Below, one piece after another: positions 9,157 through 16,801 of a stretch of 27,446 nt of DNA (positions within the stretch are counted from its first letter, which is position 1; each line of letters begins with the position of its first letter). A program made the translations under genes and the position numbers. Source of the stretch: an uncultured Lachnospiraceae bacterium (lineage in GTDB: Bacteria > Bacillota > Clostridia > Lachnospirales > Lachnospiraceae); assembly GCA_934351925.1 (NCBI GenBank), contig CAKRJT010000036.1, forward strand, positions 1-27,446, in the 5' to 3' direction. The notes beneath the pieces were generated by a model, which was given only the letters and a program-made list of their open reading frames with translations, made no database searches and was not told where the DNA came from.

Positions 9157-9287
9157 TGATAGTCTAAGATGATTATGCCATCTTCGGTGTAAGAGCCCAC
9201 TTTCCTTAGTAACGCTATAAAGGTGATGGCAAGATGTGACTTGACATGCGGGGTATTCATCTGTTTTAGACAGTAATTGCATAACAA
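9157..9287 (-). pseudogene. Possible C-terminal transposase fragment
   Basis: A short minus-strand frame from 9287 contains NTPHVKSHLAITFIALL, which resembles the 'HIKGHFxxCFIALL' segment near the C terminus of IS4/IS1634-type transposases. The frame then runs out of phase into the ppdK relic. It is far too short to be functional, and the similarity is weak. A hairpin GATG-attatgc-CATC is also present. Taken with its neighbours it may be scar DNA left by an insertion sequence. Confidence 0.25.
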
Positions 9288-9299
9288 CTTAACATAAAA

Positions 9300-9334
9300 A
9301 AAAGCAGCAAACCATCTCAGATTTGCTGCTCACC
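9300..9334 (-). terminator. Rho-independent terminator behind right Rpn fragment
   Basis: On the minus strand AGCAGCAAA...TTTGCTGCT forms a 9-pair stem followed directly by a run of eight or more T residues. It is a stronger terminator than its homologue at 306-340 and would isolate the hsdR promoter from upstream transcription. Confidence 0.75.
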
Positions 9335-9357
9335 TTCATATAATGTCTATATACTTC

Positions 9358-9705
9358 CTACGCTAATACAGACTCTTTCTTTTTTATTATTATTGCTTCA
9401 ACTTCCGCAATACTCTTTTTCGTTGCAAGTGCAATTTTCTCTAATGAAAACTTATTCTCATACATATTTATAATGATTTCAGCCTTTGTATCATCCACAA
9501 TTCCCTGACTCAGATTACACATAACACTCACATCCCTTCTTATATTCTCTTCCAATGGAATATTATACTCTTCTTCAATAATATTAAGCTTCTCATTCGG
9601 CGTAAGTTTCTGCGATAGCAGTGCTCCTAACAAACGATGAAGTTCGTACTTATCATCCTGCTTTGGAAGCTCATTGGCAAGACCTATTAATACAATATTG
9701 AGCAT
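9358..9705 (-). pseudogene. Rpn-family nuclease/transposase C-terminal fragment (right copy)
   Basis: The 115-residue frame corresponds to the last third of an Rpn-family protein and lacks the catalytic N-terminal part. Residues 1-72 differ from the left copy by two amino acids. The tails then diverge (AEIIINMYENKFSLEKIALATKKS here, VEVITNIVLNMYEKGYTFEQIADVTEKS there) and converge again at SIAEVEAII. That mosaic pattern points to recombination among several Rpn alleles. Homology to the left copy stops a few bases before the ATG, where the DNA switches to the spacer after the nuclease gene. No convincing ribosome binding site is seen, and it is probably not expressed as a working protein. Confidence 0.65.
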
Positions 9706-9735
9706 ATTTCCTTTGCCTTTATAATAGCATTATAA

Positions 9736-9751
9736 CCGAAAGTTTTTTCGG
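9736..9751 (-). terminator. Small hairpin after the nuclease gene
   Basis: CCGAAA-aaac-TTTCGG on the minus strand lies 15 bp after the nuclease stop codon and is followed by TTATAAT. The stem is only six pairs and the T tract is broken, so it is at best a weak terminator. Confidence 0.4.
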
Positions 9752-9765
9752 AATCAACTTAATCT

Positions 9766-10548
9766 TTACTCCATCAGTCTCCCGACAATCTTCTTCACAT
9801 TATGTATATTCAACGGATTATTCATTGTCTCGTAGGTAACAATCACATCTTCCCCCGGAAATAGTTTATTTTCGATATATGTATTCATTTTCTGTATAAA
9901 TTCACTAGCATATCTTGCATCGTCCATTCGTCCGGCATGCTCCCAGTATGTAATCTTCCCTGTATGAATATTTATTATCGTGAAATCAGGATGGATTGCC
10001 TGCAACTGTCCGTTTAACATCAGCTCTAACGGACGTTCATATTTATACGACAGATGATCCTTGTTTTTTGCCAGTATGTTGGCGATGATTACCTCAGACT
10101 TAGAGCGCACTAATTCGCCATTGTCTGTCTCATACTTAAGATTTTCCTGATATTTATGATATGGTTCATAGCTTTCATTTTCCCAGATTCTTAATTTTTC
10201 CTTGATACTTACCTTGACCGGAGTAACAAGCCTTTTTCTTTCTTCCGTCAGAATATCATATATATCATCTATTTGTTTATTATTATAATTGTATGCTTCT
10301 TCAAATTGTTCTAAGGCATGCAGCTGACTTTCAATATACGGCTTCACTTTAGAATAATATCCCTTCTGGGCAAGCTTTTGGGCTAAACTTTCATTTCTTT
10401 TATCTATATATGTTTTAATATATGAATCCGATTGTGGATTCTTATATTGATGATAATAGTATGTTATTCCATTACGTTTCTGAAGCTTTAAGCCTCCTTC
10501 CGGAGCATGAGCTAAATAATGCTCTATTTTGTATAATATTTGTTTCAA
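9766..10548 (-). CDS. PD-(D/E)XK-type nuclease-like protein
   Basis: The 260-residue product has a charged helical N-terminal half and a C-terminal restriction-endonuclease-like core. The core holds GELVRSKSE (E152), HPDFTI (D188) and TYWEH (E203), with H in place of the usual lysine, so the motif reads E...D...ExH. This pattern occurs in uncharacterised PD-(D/E)XK proteins common in Lachnospiraceae; the substrate is unknown. The frame given opens at a TTG with no ribosome binding site nearby. The best Shine-Dalgarno (GGAG at 10579-10582) sits 6-9 bases before two in-frame ATT codons (10570-10572, 10567-10569). The true start may therefore be ATT, adding KNKISE to the N terminus, or an ancestral ATG was lost. 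It lies between the ppdK repeats and the Rpn relic. Confidence 0.7.
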   Translation of the reverse strand: MKQILYKIEHYLAHAPEGGLKLQKRNGITYYYHQYKNPQSDSYIKTYIDKRNESLAQKLAQKGYYSKVKPYIESQLHALEQFEEAYNYNNKQIDDIYDILTEERKRLVTPVKVSIKEKLRIWENESYEPYHKYQENLKYETDNGELVRSKSEVIIANILAKNKDHLSYKYERPLELMLNGQLQAIHPDFTIINIHTGKITYWEHAGRMDDARYASEFIQKMNTYIENKLFPGEDVIVTYETMNNPLNIHNVKKIVGRLME

Positions 10549-10618
10549 TTCTGAAATTTTGTTCTTAATAATAAATTTCTCCTTTTAGTAAACACTGTAT
10601 TTCTGAATCTTTTGCTTT
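10549..10618. other. Short spacer upstream of nuclease gene
   Basis: It contains the AAAAGGAG ribosome binding site of the nuclease gene (about 10579-10586) and the edge of the repeat array. No separate promoter is obvious, so the promoter may lie within the repeats. Confidence 0.4.
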
Positions 10619-10920
10619 TTTCTGCCCATGATACATTTTTCGCTACTCCCGGACTGACTTTTTAACTGTTTCATTGACGTTTCTCTGTCCACGACACTGT
10701 TTTTCTCCACTCTTGGACTGAAATTTAATTGATTTTCTGGGATTTTCAAGAAATTTCTCTGCCCATAGCTGGATGTACAAACGTCTTGGGAAGATAGATG
10801 GACGATCACATTGATTTTTCTCTGCCCACAACCGCGGATATACACCGCCTTGGGCAGATATTTTGACAATTGCATTGGATTTTCTCTGCGATTAGGCTGA
10901 AAAATGATTAGAAACATCAG
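10619..10920. repeat. Array of ~63-bp imperfect palindromic repeats behind ppdK
   Basis: Units begin at 10619, 10680, 10754 and 10817, with a partial fifth at 10881. Each opens with (T)TTCTCTGCCCA or a close variant. About 22 bases later each has CTTGGGCAG or a variant (CTTGGACTG, CTTGGGAAG, CCCGGACTG). The two ends are inverted (CTGCCCA/TGGGCAG), clearest in the unit at 10817, which has a second inner GCGG/CCGC pair. Units are 61-74 bp and share perhaps 55-75 percent of positions. Weak coding frames across the array are repeat artefacts. The regular hairpins suggest an intergenic repeat family, not a CRISPR: there is no constant repeat with variable spacers. Confidence 0.7.
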
Positions 10921-10942
10921 CCCCACATAGAATGTGGGGCTG
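10918..10942 (-). terminator. Terminator hairpin of ppdK
   Basis: A perfect 11-pair stem, CAGCCCCACAT with ATGTGGGGCTG around a 3-base loop, lies 25 bp after the ppdK stop codon. The following T tract is interrupted (atgtttctaatcattttt). It is the parent of the decayed hairpin in the relic at 9071-9097. Confidence 0.7.
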
Positions 10943-10967
10943 ATAATAGATTAATTATAGATTCTTA

Positions 10968-13613
10968 TTACTTTCCTGCATTCTCCGCAATAGCGGCCTG
11001 TGCTGCAGCGAGTCTTGCTACAGGTACACGGAATGGTGAACATGATACATAATCAAGACCAATCTTGTGGCAGAACTCAACGGATGTTGGGTCGCCGCCG
11101 TGCTCACCACAGATACCTACATGGAGGTTAGGGTTAGCCGGTCTGCCGAGCTTGAGAGTCATCTCCATAAGCTTGCCGACACCTGTCTGGTCAAGCTTTG
11201 CGAATGGATCGTTCTCAAAAATCTTGGTGTCATAGTAAGCATTTAAGAACTTACCTGCATCATCACGGGAGAAACCGAAGGTCATCTGTGTAAGGTCGTT
11301 AGTACCGAAGCAGAAGAAGTCAGCTTCCTTAGCAATCTCATCGGCTGTAAGGGCAGCTCTTGGAATCTCGATCATTGTACCAACCTCATACTTAAGGTCG
11401 ATGCCTGAAGCGGCAATCTCAGCGTCTGCTGTCTCAACAACGATGTTCTTAACGAACTTAAGCTCCTTAACCTCACATACAAGCGGAATCATAATCTCAG
11501 GCTTAACTTCCCAATCCGGATGATTCTTCTTGGTTGTGATAGCTGCACGGATGACAGCCTTAGTCTGCATCTTCGCAATCTCAGGATATGTTACGGCAAG
11601 ACGGCATCCTCTGTGACCCATCATAGGGTTGAACTCGTGGAGAGATGCGATTATGTTCTTGATATCCTCAACTGACTTGCCCTGTGAATCAGCAAGCTTC
11701 TTGATGTCAGCTTCCTCTGTAGGAACGAACTCATGAAGAGGTGGGTCAAGGAATCTGATACATACCGGGTTGCCCTCAAGAGCCTCGTAGAGCTTAGTGA
11801 AGTCATCCTGCTGATATGGAAGAATCTTCTCAAGAGCCTTCTCTCTCTCCTCGACTGTATCGGAGCAGATCATCTCACGGAATGCAGCAATTCTGCTCTC
11901 CTCGAAGAACATATGCTCTGTACGGCAAAGACCAATGCCCTCTGCGCCGAGCTCTCTTGCCTTCTTGGCATCTGTAGGTGTATCTGCATTTGTTCTGACC
12001 TTAAGTCTTCTGTACTTGTCAGCCCAAGCCATGATACGTCCGAACTCACCTGCAATAGTTGCATCTACTGTAGGGATAAGACCTGCGTAGATGTTACCTG
12101 TTGTACCATCAATAGAAATCTCTGAGCCCTCTGTGAATGTCAGTCCATTGAGTGTGAACTTCTTGTTCTCCTCATCCATGTTGATATCGCCACAGCCGGA
12201 TACACAGCATGTACCCATACCACGGGCAACAACGGCAGCGTGTGATGTCATACCACCGCGGACTGTAAGGATACCCTGAGCAGCCTTCATACCTGTGATG
12301 TCCTCAGGTGATGTCTCAAGACGGACAAGAACAACCTTCTCACCTCTTGCCTTCCACTCTACAGCGTCATCGGCTGTGAATACAACCTTACCGCAGGCAG
12401 CACCAGGAGAAGCACCAAGTCCCTTTCCAAGTGGTGTTGCAGCCTTAAGAGCCTTGGCATCAAACTGTGGATGTAATAATGTATCTAAGTTACGAGGGTC
12501 GATCATTGCAACAGCTTCCTGCTCTGTCTTCATTCCCTCATCAACTAAATCGCAAGCAATCTTAAGAGCAGCCTGAGCTGTTCTCTTACCGTTACGGCAC
12601 TGAAGCATATAGAGCTTACCGTTCTCAACTGTGAACTCCATATCCTGCATGTCATGGTAGTGTCCCTCAAGGATATCGCAGACCTTGATGAAATCTGCAT
12701 AAGCCTCAGGGAACTTCTCAGCCATCTGTGTGATAGGCATTGGTGTACGGACACCGGCAACAACGTCCTCGCCCTGTGCATTTGTGAGGAACTCACCCAT
12801 GAGCTTCTTCTCACCTGTAGCAGGGTCACGGGTGAAGGCAACACCTGTACCTGAATTATCATTTAAGTTACCGAATACCATAGGCATTACGTTAACCGCT
12901 GTACCCCATGAATAAGGGATATCATTGTCACGGCGGTATACGTTGGCACGAGGGTTGTCCCATGAACGGAATACAGCCTCGATAGCAAGCTTTAACTGCT
13001 CAACTGGATCTGATGGGAAGTCTGTTCCTAACTGGTTCTTGTACTCAGCCTTGAACTGCTCAGCCAATGTCTTAAGGTCGGCTGCTGTAAGGTCTACATC
13101 GTACTTAACACCCTTCTCCTCCTTCATCTTGTCGATAAGCTGCTCGAAGTACTTCTTGCCAACCTCCATAACTACGTCGGAGAACATCTGGATAAAACGT
13201 CTATAAGAATCATATACAAAACGCTCGAACTTAGGATCCGGGTTACCGGCGATCATAGCTGCAACAACGTCATCGTTGAGACCTAAGTTAAGGATTGTGT
13301 CCATCATACCCGGCATTGAAGCTCTGGCACCTGAACGGACAGATACAAGAAGCGGATTCTTATGATCACCGAACTTCTTTCCGTTCTCCTTCTCCATCCA
13401 GGCTACACCTTCCATAGCCTGTGCCATAATCTCATCGTTAATCTTACGGCCGTCCTCATAGTACTGAGTACAAGCCTCTGTTGTTATAGTGAAACCCTGT
13501 GGTACCGGAAGACCAATCTCTGTCATCTCAGCGAGATTAGCACCCTTTCCACCGAGAAGGTTTCTCATGGTCATGTTACCCTCTTTGAAGGTATATACCC
13601 ATTTGTTAGCCAT
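10968..13613 (-). CDS. ppdK: Pyruvate, phosphate dikinase
   Basis: The enzyme interconverts pyruvate, ATP and phosphate with phosphoenolpyruvate, AMP and pyrophosphate in the cytoplasm. In anaerobes it serves glycolysis or gluconeogenesis. The 881-residue length is normal. Domains in order are the nucleotide-binding N-terminal part (LLGGKGANLAEM at 19-30), the swivelling phosphohistidine domain with GGMTSHAAVVARG (catalytic His458), and the C-terminal PEP/pyruvate TIM barrel ending in GICGEHGGDP (catalytic Cys835). The start is ATG with AGGAGGAAAT. It has its own promoter region and terminator and stands alone. The 3' end borders the accessory island, and a second, diverged copy of the last codons lies at 9071-9156. 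Confidence 0.97.
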   Translation of the reverse strand: MANKWVYTFKEGNMTMRNLLGGKGANLAEMTEIGLPVPQGFTITTEACTQYYEDGRKINDEIMAQAMEGVAWMEKENGKKFGDHKNPLLVSVRSGARASMPGMMDTILNLGLNDDVVAAMIAGNPDPKFERFVYDSYRRFIQMFSDVVMEVGKKYFEQLIDKMKEEKGVKYDVDLTAADLKTLAEQFKAEYKNQLGTDFPSDPVEQLKLAIEAVFRSWDNPRANVYRRDNDIPYSWGTAVNVMPMVFGNLNDNSGTGVAFTRDPATGEKKLMGEFLTNAQGEDVVAGVRTPMPITQMAEKFPEAYADFIKVCDILEGHYHDMQDMEFTVENGKLYMLQCRNGKRTAQAALKIACDLVDEGMKTEQEAVAMIDPRNLDTLLHPQFDAKALKAATPLGKGLGASPGAACGKVVFTADDAVEWKARGEKVVLVRLETSPEDITGMKAAQGILTVRGGMTSHAAVVARGMGTCCVSGCGDINMDEENKKFTLNGLTFTEGSEISIDGTTGNIYAGLIPTVDATIAGEFGRIMAWADKYRRLKVRTNADTPTDAKKARELGAEGIGLCRTEHMFFEESRIAAFREMICSDTVEEREKALEKILPYQQDDFTKLYEALEGNPVCIRFLDPPLHEFVPTEEADIKKLADSQGKSVEDIKNIIASLHEFNPMMGHRGCRLAVTYPEIAKMQTKAVIRAAITTKKNHPDWEVKPEIMIPLVCEVKELKFVKNIVVETADAEIAASGIDLKYEVGTMIEIPRAALTADEIAKEADFFCFGTNDLTQMTFGFSRDDAGKFLNAYYDTKIFENDPFAKLDQTGVGKLMEMTLKLGRPANPNLHVGICGEHGGDPTSVEFCHKIGLDYVSCSPFRVPVARLAAAQAAIAENAGK

Positions 13614-13699
13614 TTTATTTCCTCCTGATTACAAATAATAATTTGTGCTACAAAAAAATTTGTATCGCTCTCTAGATGTCACTATCAAGCACTGATAAA

Positions 13700-13755
13700 A
13701 GTATATCATACTTTGTGAAAATTTCCACAATTAATTTTCAAAATAGTTCACAAAG
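13700..13755 (-). promoter_or_regulatory. ppdK promoter region with palindromic operator candidate
   Basis: On the minus strand an extended -10 (TGaTATACT, 13700-13708) has no good -35 box. Directly upstream, where the -35 would lie, is an 18-bp near-perfect palindrome, TTGTGGAAATTTTCACAA (13713-13730), with one mismatched pair. A further TTCACAAAG (13747-13755, plus strand) is an inverted match to CTTTGTGAA (13711-13719). The palindrome has the size and 7-4-7 layout of a Rex (NADH-sensing) operator, TTGTTAANNNNTTAACAA, but differs at several positions. Regulation by Rex or another dimeric repressor is inference. Confidence 0.45.
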
Positions 13756-13826
13756 TTTACAAAAAAACGTGTAAGTGCTTTCATTTATTATGCAATTTGG
13801 TGTTTTTGAGGAAAAAGTGCTTTAAA

Positions 13827-13852
13827 ATGCTTGTTATTTTTATAACAAGCAT
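13827..13852 (-). terminator. Terminator behind the zinc-ribbon membrane protein gene
   Basis: A perfect 11-pair stem, ATGCTTGTTAT and ATAACAAGCAT with a 4-base loop, begins three bases past the stop codon and is followed by TTTT. It separates this gene from ppdK transcription. Confidence 0.75.
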
Positions 13853-13855
13853 CTG

Positions 13856-15598
13856 TCAATCGTTATAAAACGCTGTCAGACTGACAAATCCAAGGCTCTC
13901 TCTTTCTTTTCCATTTTTGGCAATTTTCCACAATACGGAGCTCGAGTCGACATAATACAGGTATTTTTTTGAGCTTATGACGTTAAAATCAATGCTCTCA
14001 TCTGACCTCATGTCTCCAAGCAAAAACTTATTTTTTCCCTTGTCGCCAAAGCATGTCACGAGCCGTCCATCCTTCACATATGCACAGCCGTCCGCTCCGA
14101 GCAGCCTTATGCAGTCCGTGACCCCGCTGTCAACCGGCGTGTCAAATGACCTGCTGTTAAAGAGAAGTCCCTCCTTCGTAACACACCACAGTTTTCCGTT
14201 GTCCGAGGTCACTATGTCTCCGGATATACCATCAACAACAAGCTCCGCCTTCTGTGCCGACATTGTGTACAAATCTTCCTGCTGCCGGTTCGCCGATACG
14301 CCGTCATTGACATCAGATTTTGATTTTTTTCCACCTGCAGCTATGCTTTGCTTCACATAATAAAGCTTGTCCTTCGTTCTGTAATAGAGGTTTTGGTCTC
14401 CGTCATAATAGAACTCGTCCGACGCATCAACCGATGCCGCTGCAAGCACATTATAACCATCAGCATAAATCCAGAGTCCGGCATCAGTCATATATAACAC
14501 CGATTTTTTGAGAACATTATCGACAATCGAGATAACCCCCTCATTTACAAATATATGCTCCCTGTCCGAAATTATGTCGTCATATTTGTCCGCAACCGAC
14601 CTTGAAACATCGCACACATATAGCCTGTCCTCCTGCATGAACACAGCTCCGTCCGAGCTCTCATCGTAGCCGGCATCGCGCACATTCTCCGCAATCAGAA
14701 GTTTTTTGTTCAAATCTGCCATATAAAAATCCATGCCGACAACCGTTGAATAATCCCCTGTGTCAAGCTCATTAAAGAAAATCTCTCCGTCATTGTTCAT
14801 GGCAACGAGCTGAACCCTTCTGTCGGTGTCGTACACCCTGCTGCCTCCGTCTGAGAGGTCATAGATTACAAGAAAATATTTCTCGTCCGCCTCGCTGTAA
14901 AGCACATAAGCGAGGTATCTTCCCGACTCTGAGAAGATATATTCGTCCGTGATATCGCCGATATCCGAGAGCACATCCTTTACCTCGCCGTCATACCAGC
15001 CAAGAAGCGCCTCTTTTCCGTCCGCCCGCGTGCCTCCAAGAAGCGCAGCATTGAGCCCGGACGTATATGTAAGAAGCGAATAGTCCGCGTCCTCCCTGTC
15101 CATTGCAAGCAGCAGCCCGGCATTTACCGACAACAGCTCATGCCCGTCAAAATACCTCACATCGCTTCTGTCTATGCTCTTATATATTTTTACCCCGGCA
15201 AAAATTCCTCCGGCAGCCACAATTATGCCTGCGGCAGCCGCCACAGACATAAATACTTTTCTTTTCCGCTCTTTAATTTTCCGCTCACGGCGGTTATCTT
15301 TTAATTCCGCAGCGTTTTTTTCACGCTCCTTTTTCCTACGCTCCTCGTCGGAAACCGACTTTTTATCGTGGATTTTAGAGAGAAGATTATTCTTAAGCCC
15401 AAGCATTTTTTCAGCCACGCCCACGCTGTTTTTCTCCGACTCACCTTTTTTCTTATACCGGAGATTGTTCCTCTGCTGCTCCTCCCACTGCTGCCTTCTT
15501 AGCAGATAATCCTGATTTACAATAACGACCGGAGCACCACACTTAGGGCAGACCGTCCTCGACGTGTGCTCGCAGCCGCATTTATCACATTTAAACAT
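13856..15598 (-). CDS. Zinc-ribbon, single-pass membrane protein with large outer domain
   Basis: The 580-residue protein opens with a zinc ribbon (C4, C7, C17, C20). A strongly charged, Lys/Arg/Glu-rich cytoplasmic segment follows (about 31-114), then one membrane helix (about 115-137). The outer domain of about 440 residues has repeated short strands and aromatic/Asp-rich loops (for example ESGRYLAYVLYSEADEKYFLVIYD), suggesting a beta-propeller-like fold (DUF5050/WD40-like). No catalytic motif is evident. Such zinc ribbon plus helix plus propeller proteins occur in Lachnospiraceae without a known role. Sensing or envelope scaffolding is a guess. The gene stands alone, with a terminator after it and another hairpin before it. 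The start ATG has AAGGAG. Confidence 0.75.
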   Translation of the reverse strand: MFKCDKCGCEHTSRTVCPKCGAPVVIVNQDYLLRRQQWEEQQRNNLRYKKKGESEKNSVGVAEKMLGLKNNLLSKIHDKKSVSDEERRKKEREKNAAELKDNRRERKIKERKRKVFMSVAAAAGIIVAAGGIFAGVKIYKSIDRSDVRYFDGHELLSVNAGLLLAMDREDADYSLLTYTSGLNAALLGGTRADGKEALLGWYDGEVKDVLSDIGDITDEYIFSESGRYLAYVLYSEADEKYFLVIYDLSDGGSRVYDTDRRVQLVAMNNDGEIFFNELDTGDYSTVVGMDFYMADLNKKLLIAENVRDAGYDESSDGAVFMQEDRLYVCDVSRSVADKYDDIISDREHIFVNEGVISIVDNVLKKSVLYMTDAGLWIYADGYNVLAAASVDASDEFYYDGDQNLYYRTKDKLYYVKQSIAAGGKKSKSDVNDGVSANRQQEDLYTMSAQKAELVVDGISGDIVTSDNGKLWCVTKEGLLFNSRSFDTPVDSGVTDCIRLLGADGCAYVKDGRLVTCFGDKGKNKFLLGDMRSDESIDFNVISSKKYLYYVDSSSVLWKIAKNGKERESLGFVSLTAFYND

Positions 15599-15661
15599 TT
15601 TGATTCTCCTTATGCCGGCCAGTATATTGTCTTAGATGTATTACGATTTCACACTAATCCC

Positions 15662-15691
15662 CATAAAATAAAAACGGCACTCACCACCGTT
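15662..15691 (-). terminator. Hairpin terminator between pseudogene and zinc-ribbon gene
   Basis: On the minus strand AACGG-tggtgagtg-CCGTT is followed by TTTATTTTATG. The stem is short but the T-rich tail is good. It would end any transcript from the decayed gene upstream. Confidence 0.55.
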
Positions 15692-15748
15692 CTAAATACA
15701 TTTTACCAACTGCATATAGTATTTTTCAATCCTCAATATTGCATTTTT

Positions 15749-16126
15749 TCATAGATATCTCCTTAAAAGTGCATAATCCTCATAAATTTCCCCTGGAAGT
15801 TCATTCACCTTCTTCTCCGCATAAGTGCTTTCCACTTCAAATAAATCCGAAGCATATTGTAATACCTCGCGTCTGTCGTCAAGCTTTCCCATCATCCGGA
15901 CAATAAGCAGTTTGAAAATGCTTTTTCAAACGTATACCCCTGCATACCGCAGGCAGCGCTTGCATACTGCAGGCGCCTTCGCCACATCATTGTGCTCTCT
16001 GTCACTTAATTTCTTATAAAGTAAAAAGCTCCTCCGAATATCCGTATGACAGATATATCCAAGAAGCTTTTTAGGCACTTTGCTGTGCTTTTCCAAACAA
16101 TATGTTCTTTTAGCACGAGCAGCAGC
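15749..16126 (-). pseudogene. Decayed gene of unknown family with internal stop
   Basis: One minus-strand frame reads as protein-like on both sides of a TGA at 15926-15928: upstream a segment with KLLGYICHTDIRRSFLLYKK, downstream FKLLIVRMMGKLDDRREVLQ and then YASDLFEVESTYAEKKVNEL. It ends at a TGA at 15749-15751 that overlaps an ATG. After that only a few codons are open (MKKCNIED-stop, then KILYAVGKMYLERW in frame), so the original gene may have been longer. Just upstream of the internal stop are two 13-bp direct repeats (15941-15953, tgcataccgcagg; 15961-15973, tgcatactgcagg), which look like a small insertion that broke the frame. I do not recognise the family, and no start is identifiable. 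Confidence 0.5.
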
Positions 16127-16189
16127 TTATTACTTATATAATTGCCTTATTGTCACTCGTCTGGGAATTGACTTACTTTAGCTGTCCCG
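16127..16189. other. Short spacer, nothing recognised
   Basis: The sequence between the DUF436 gene stop and the decayed frame has several stops in all minus frames and no clear hairpin. Confidence 0.4.
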
Positions 16190-16753
16190 CTAATCATTCC
16201 TATGGTCCACACCCAATGAGTCATCGTATACCGCCCTGCAGCCGCCAATGAACTTCGGTCTGGTTCTCGCCGCCACAAGCGGCGCGTGTCCTATATGGTC
16301 AATCGACAGACGCACCGGAACAGCAACAGCCTTGAGATGCATTCCTATAAGAGTGTTTCCGATGTCGAGCCCGGCATGAGCCTTAATCTCCTCAAGTACA
16401 ACCGGCTTCTCAAAATGCGCGTATGCCTGTGTTGCAAACGAGCCTCCCGCCTTCTTCTGCGGAACCACATTCACTATGTCCGCTCCCGGCACCGCCGCCT
16501 GCTCTACAACAATAGCCCTGTTGAGATGCTCACAGCACTGCGCCGCAAGAAACACTCCCTTTTCGTCGATGGCTTTCTTTATACCAAGAAAAAGTTCAAG
16601 TGCCACGTCAACATCTGAATTTGTTCCAATCCTGCTGCCTACAACCTCACTCGTCGAGCAGCCTATAACCATAATCTGACCTGCCGTAAGCCCCGCACAC
16701 TCGCAAAGCTCATGTGCGGCATTGTATGCCTGCTGTCTTATATCTGCTTCCAT
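16190..16753 (-). CDS. DUF436 / UPF0340 (YwlG-like) protein
   Basis: The 187-residue product is a typical member of the UPF0340/TIGR01440 family (Bacillus subtilis YwlG). Recognisable pieces are GCSTSEVVGSRIGTNSD near 32-48, the AAQCCEHLNRAIVVE segment near 70-84, and GLDIGNTLIGMHLKAVAVPVR near 128-148. Length is complete for the family. The function is not established. The start is ATG with AGAGGT upstream. It lies behind pepF, separated by the 61-bp tandem repeats. Its product is soluble, with no membrane segment. Confidence 0.88.
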   Translation of the reverse strand: MEADIRQQAYNAAHELCECAGLTAGQIMVIGCSTSEVVGSRIGTNSDVDVALELFLGIKKAIDEKGVFLAAQCCEHLNRAIVVEQAAVPGADIVNVVPQKKAGGSFATQAYAHFEKPVVLEEIKAHAGLDIGNTLIGMHLKAVAVPVRLSIDHIGHAPLVAARTRPKFIGGCRAVYDDSLGVDHRND

Positions 16754-16801
16754 GTTCTTTTACCTCTTTCTTATTATACTTATTATACTGCTTGTATGGG
16801 T

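Larger units (their letters stand above)
9261..9711. repeat. Right copy of ~450-bp direct repeat flanking the restriction cassette
   Basis: This is the partner of 271-716, in the same orientation. Similarity begins at ctgtttta (9261), passes through tgcataacaac and the terminator hairpin, and becomes nearly perfect from 9483. It stops just past the ATG of the Rpn fragment. The distance between the copies is about 9.0 kb. Confidence 0.8.

Noticed and set aside
9105..9287. A 60-residue gene
   Set aside because: Its end runs through the ppdK relic in the wrong frame; at most it is a transposase scrap.
10619..10920. CRISPR array
   Set aside because: Repeats are imperfect along their whole length, the unit size varies from 61 to 74, there are no unique spacers, and no cas genes are nearby.
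10585..10926. A 113-residue minus-strand frame and an overlapping 62-residue frame behind ppdK
   Set aside because: They run through the palindromic repeat array, have no ribosome binding site, and the protein repeats follow the DNA repeats in shifting frames.
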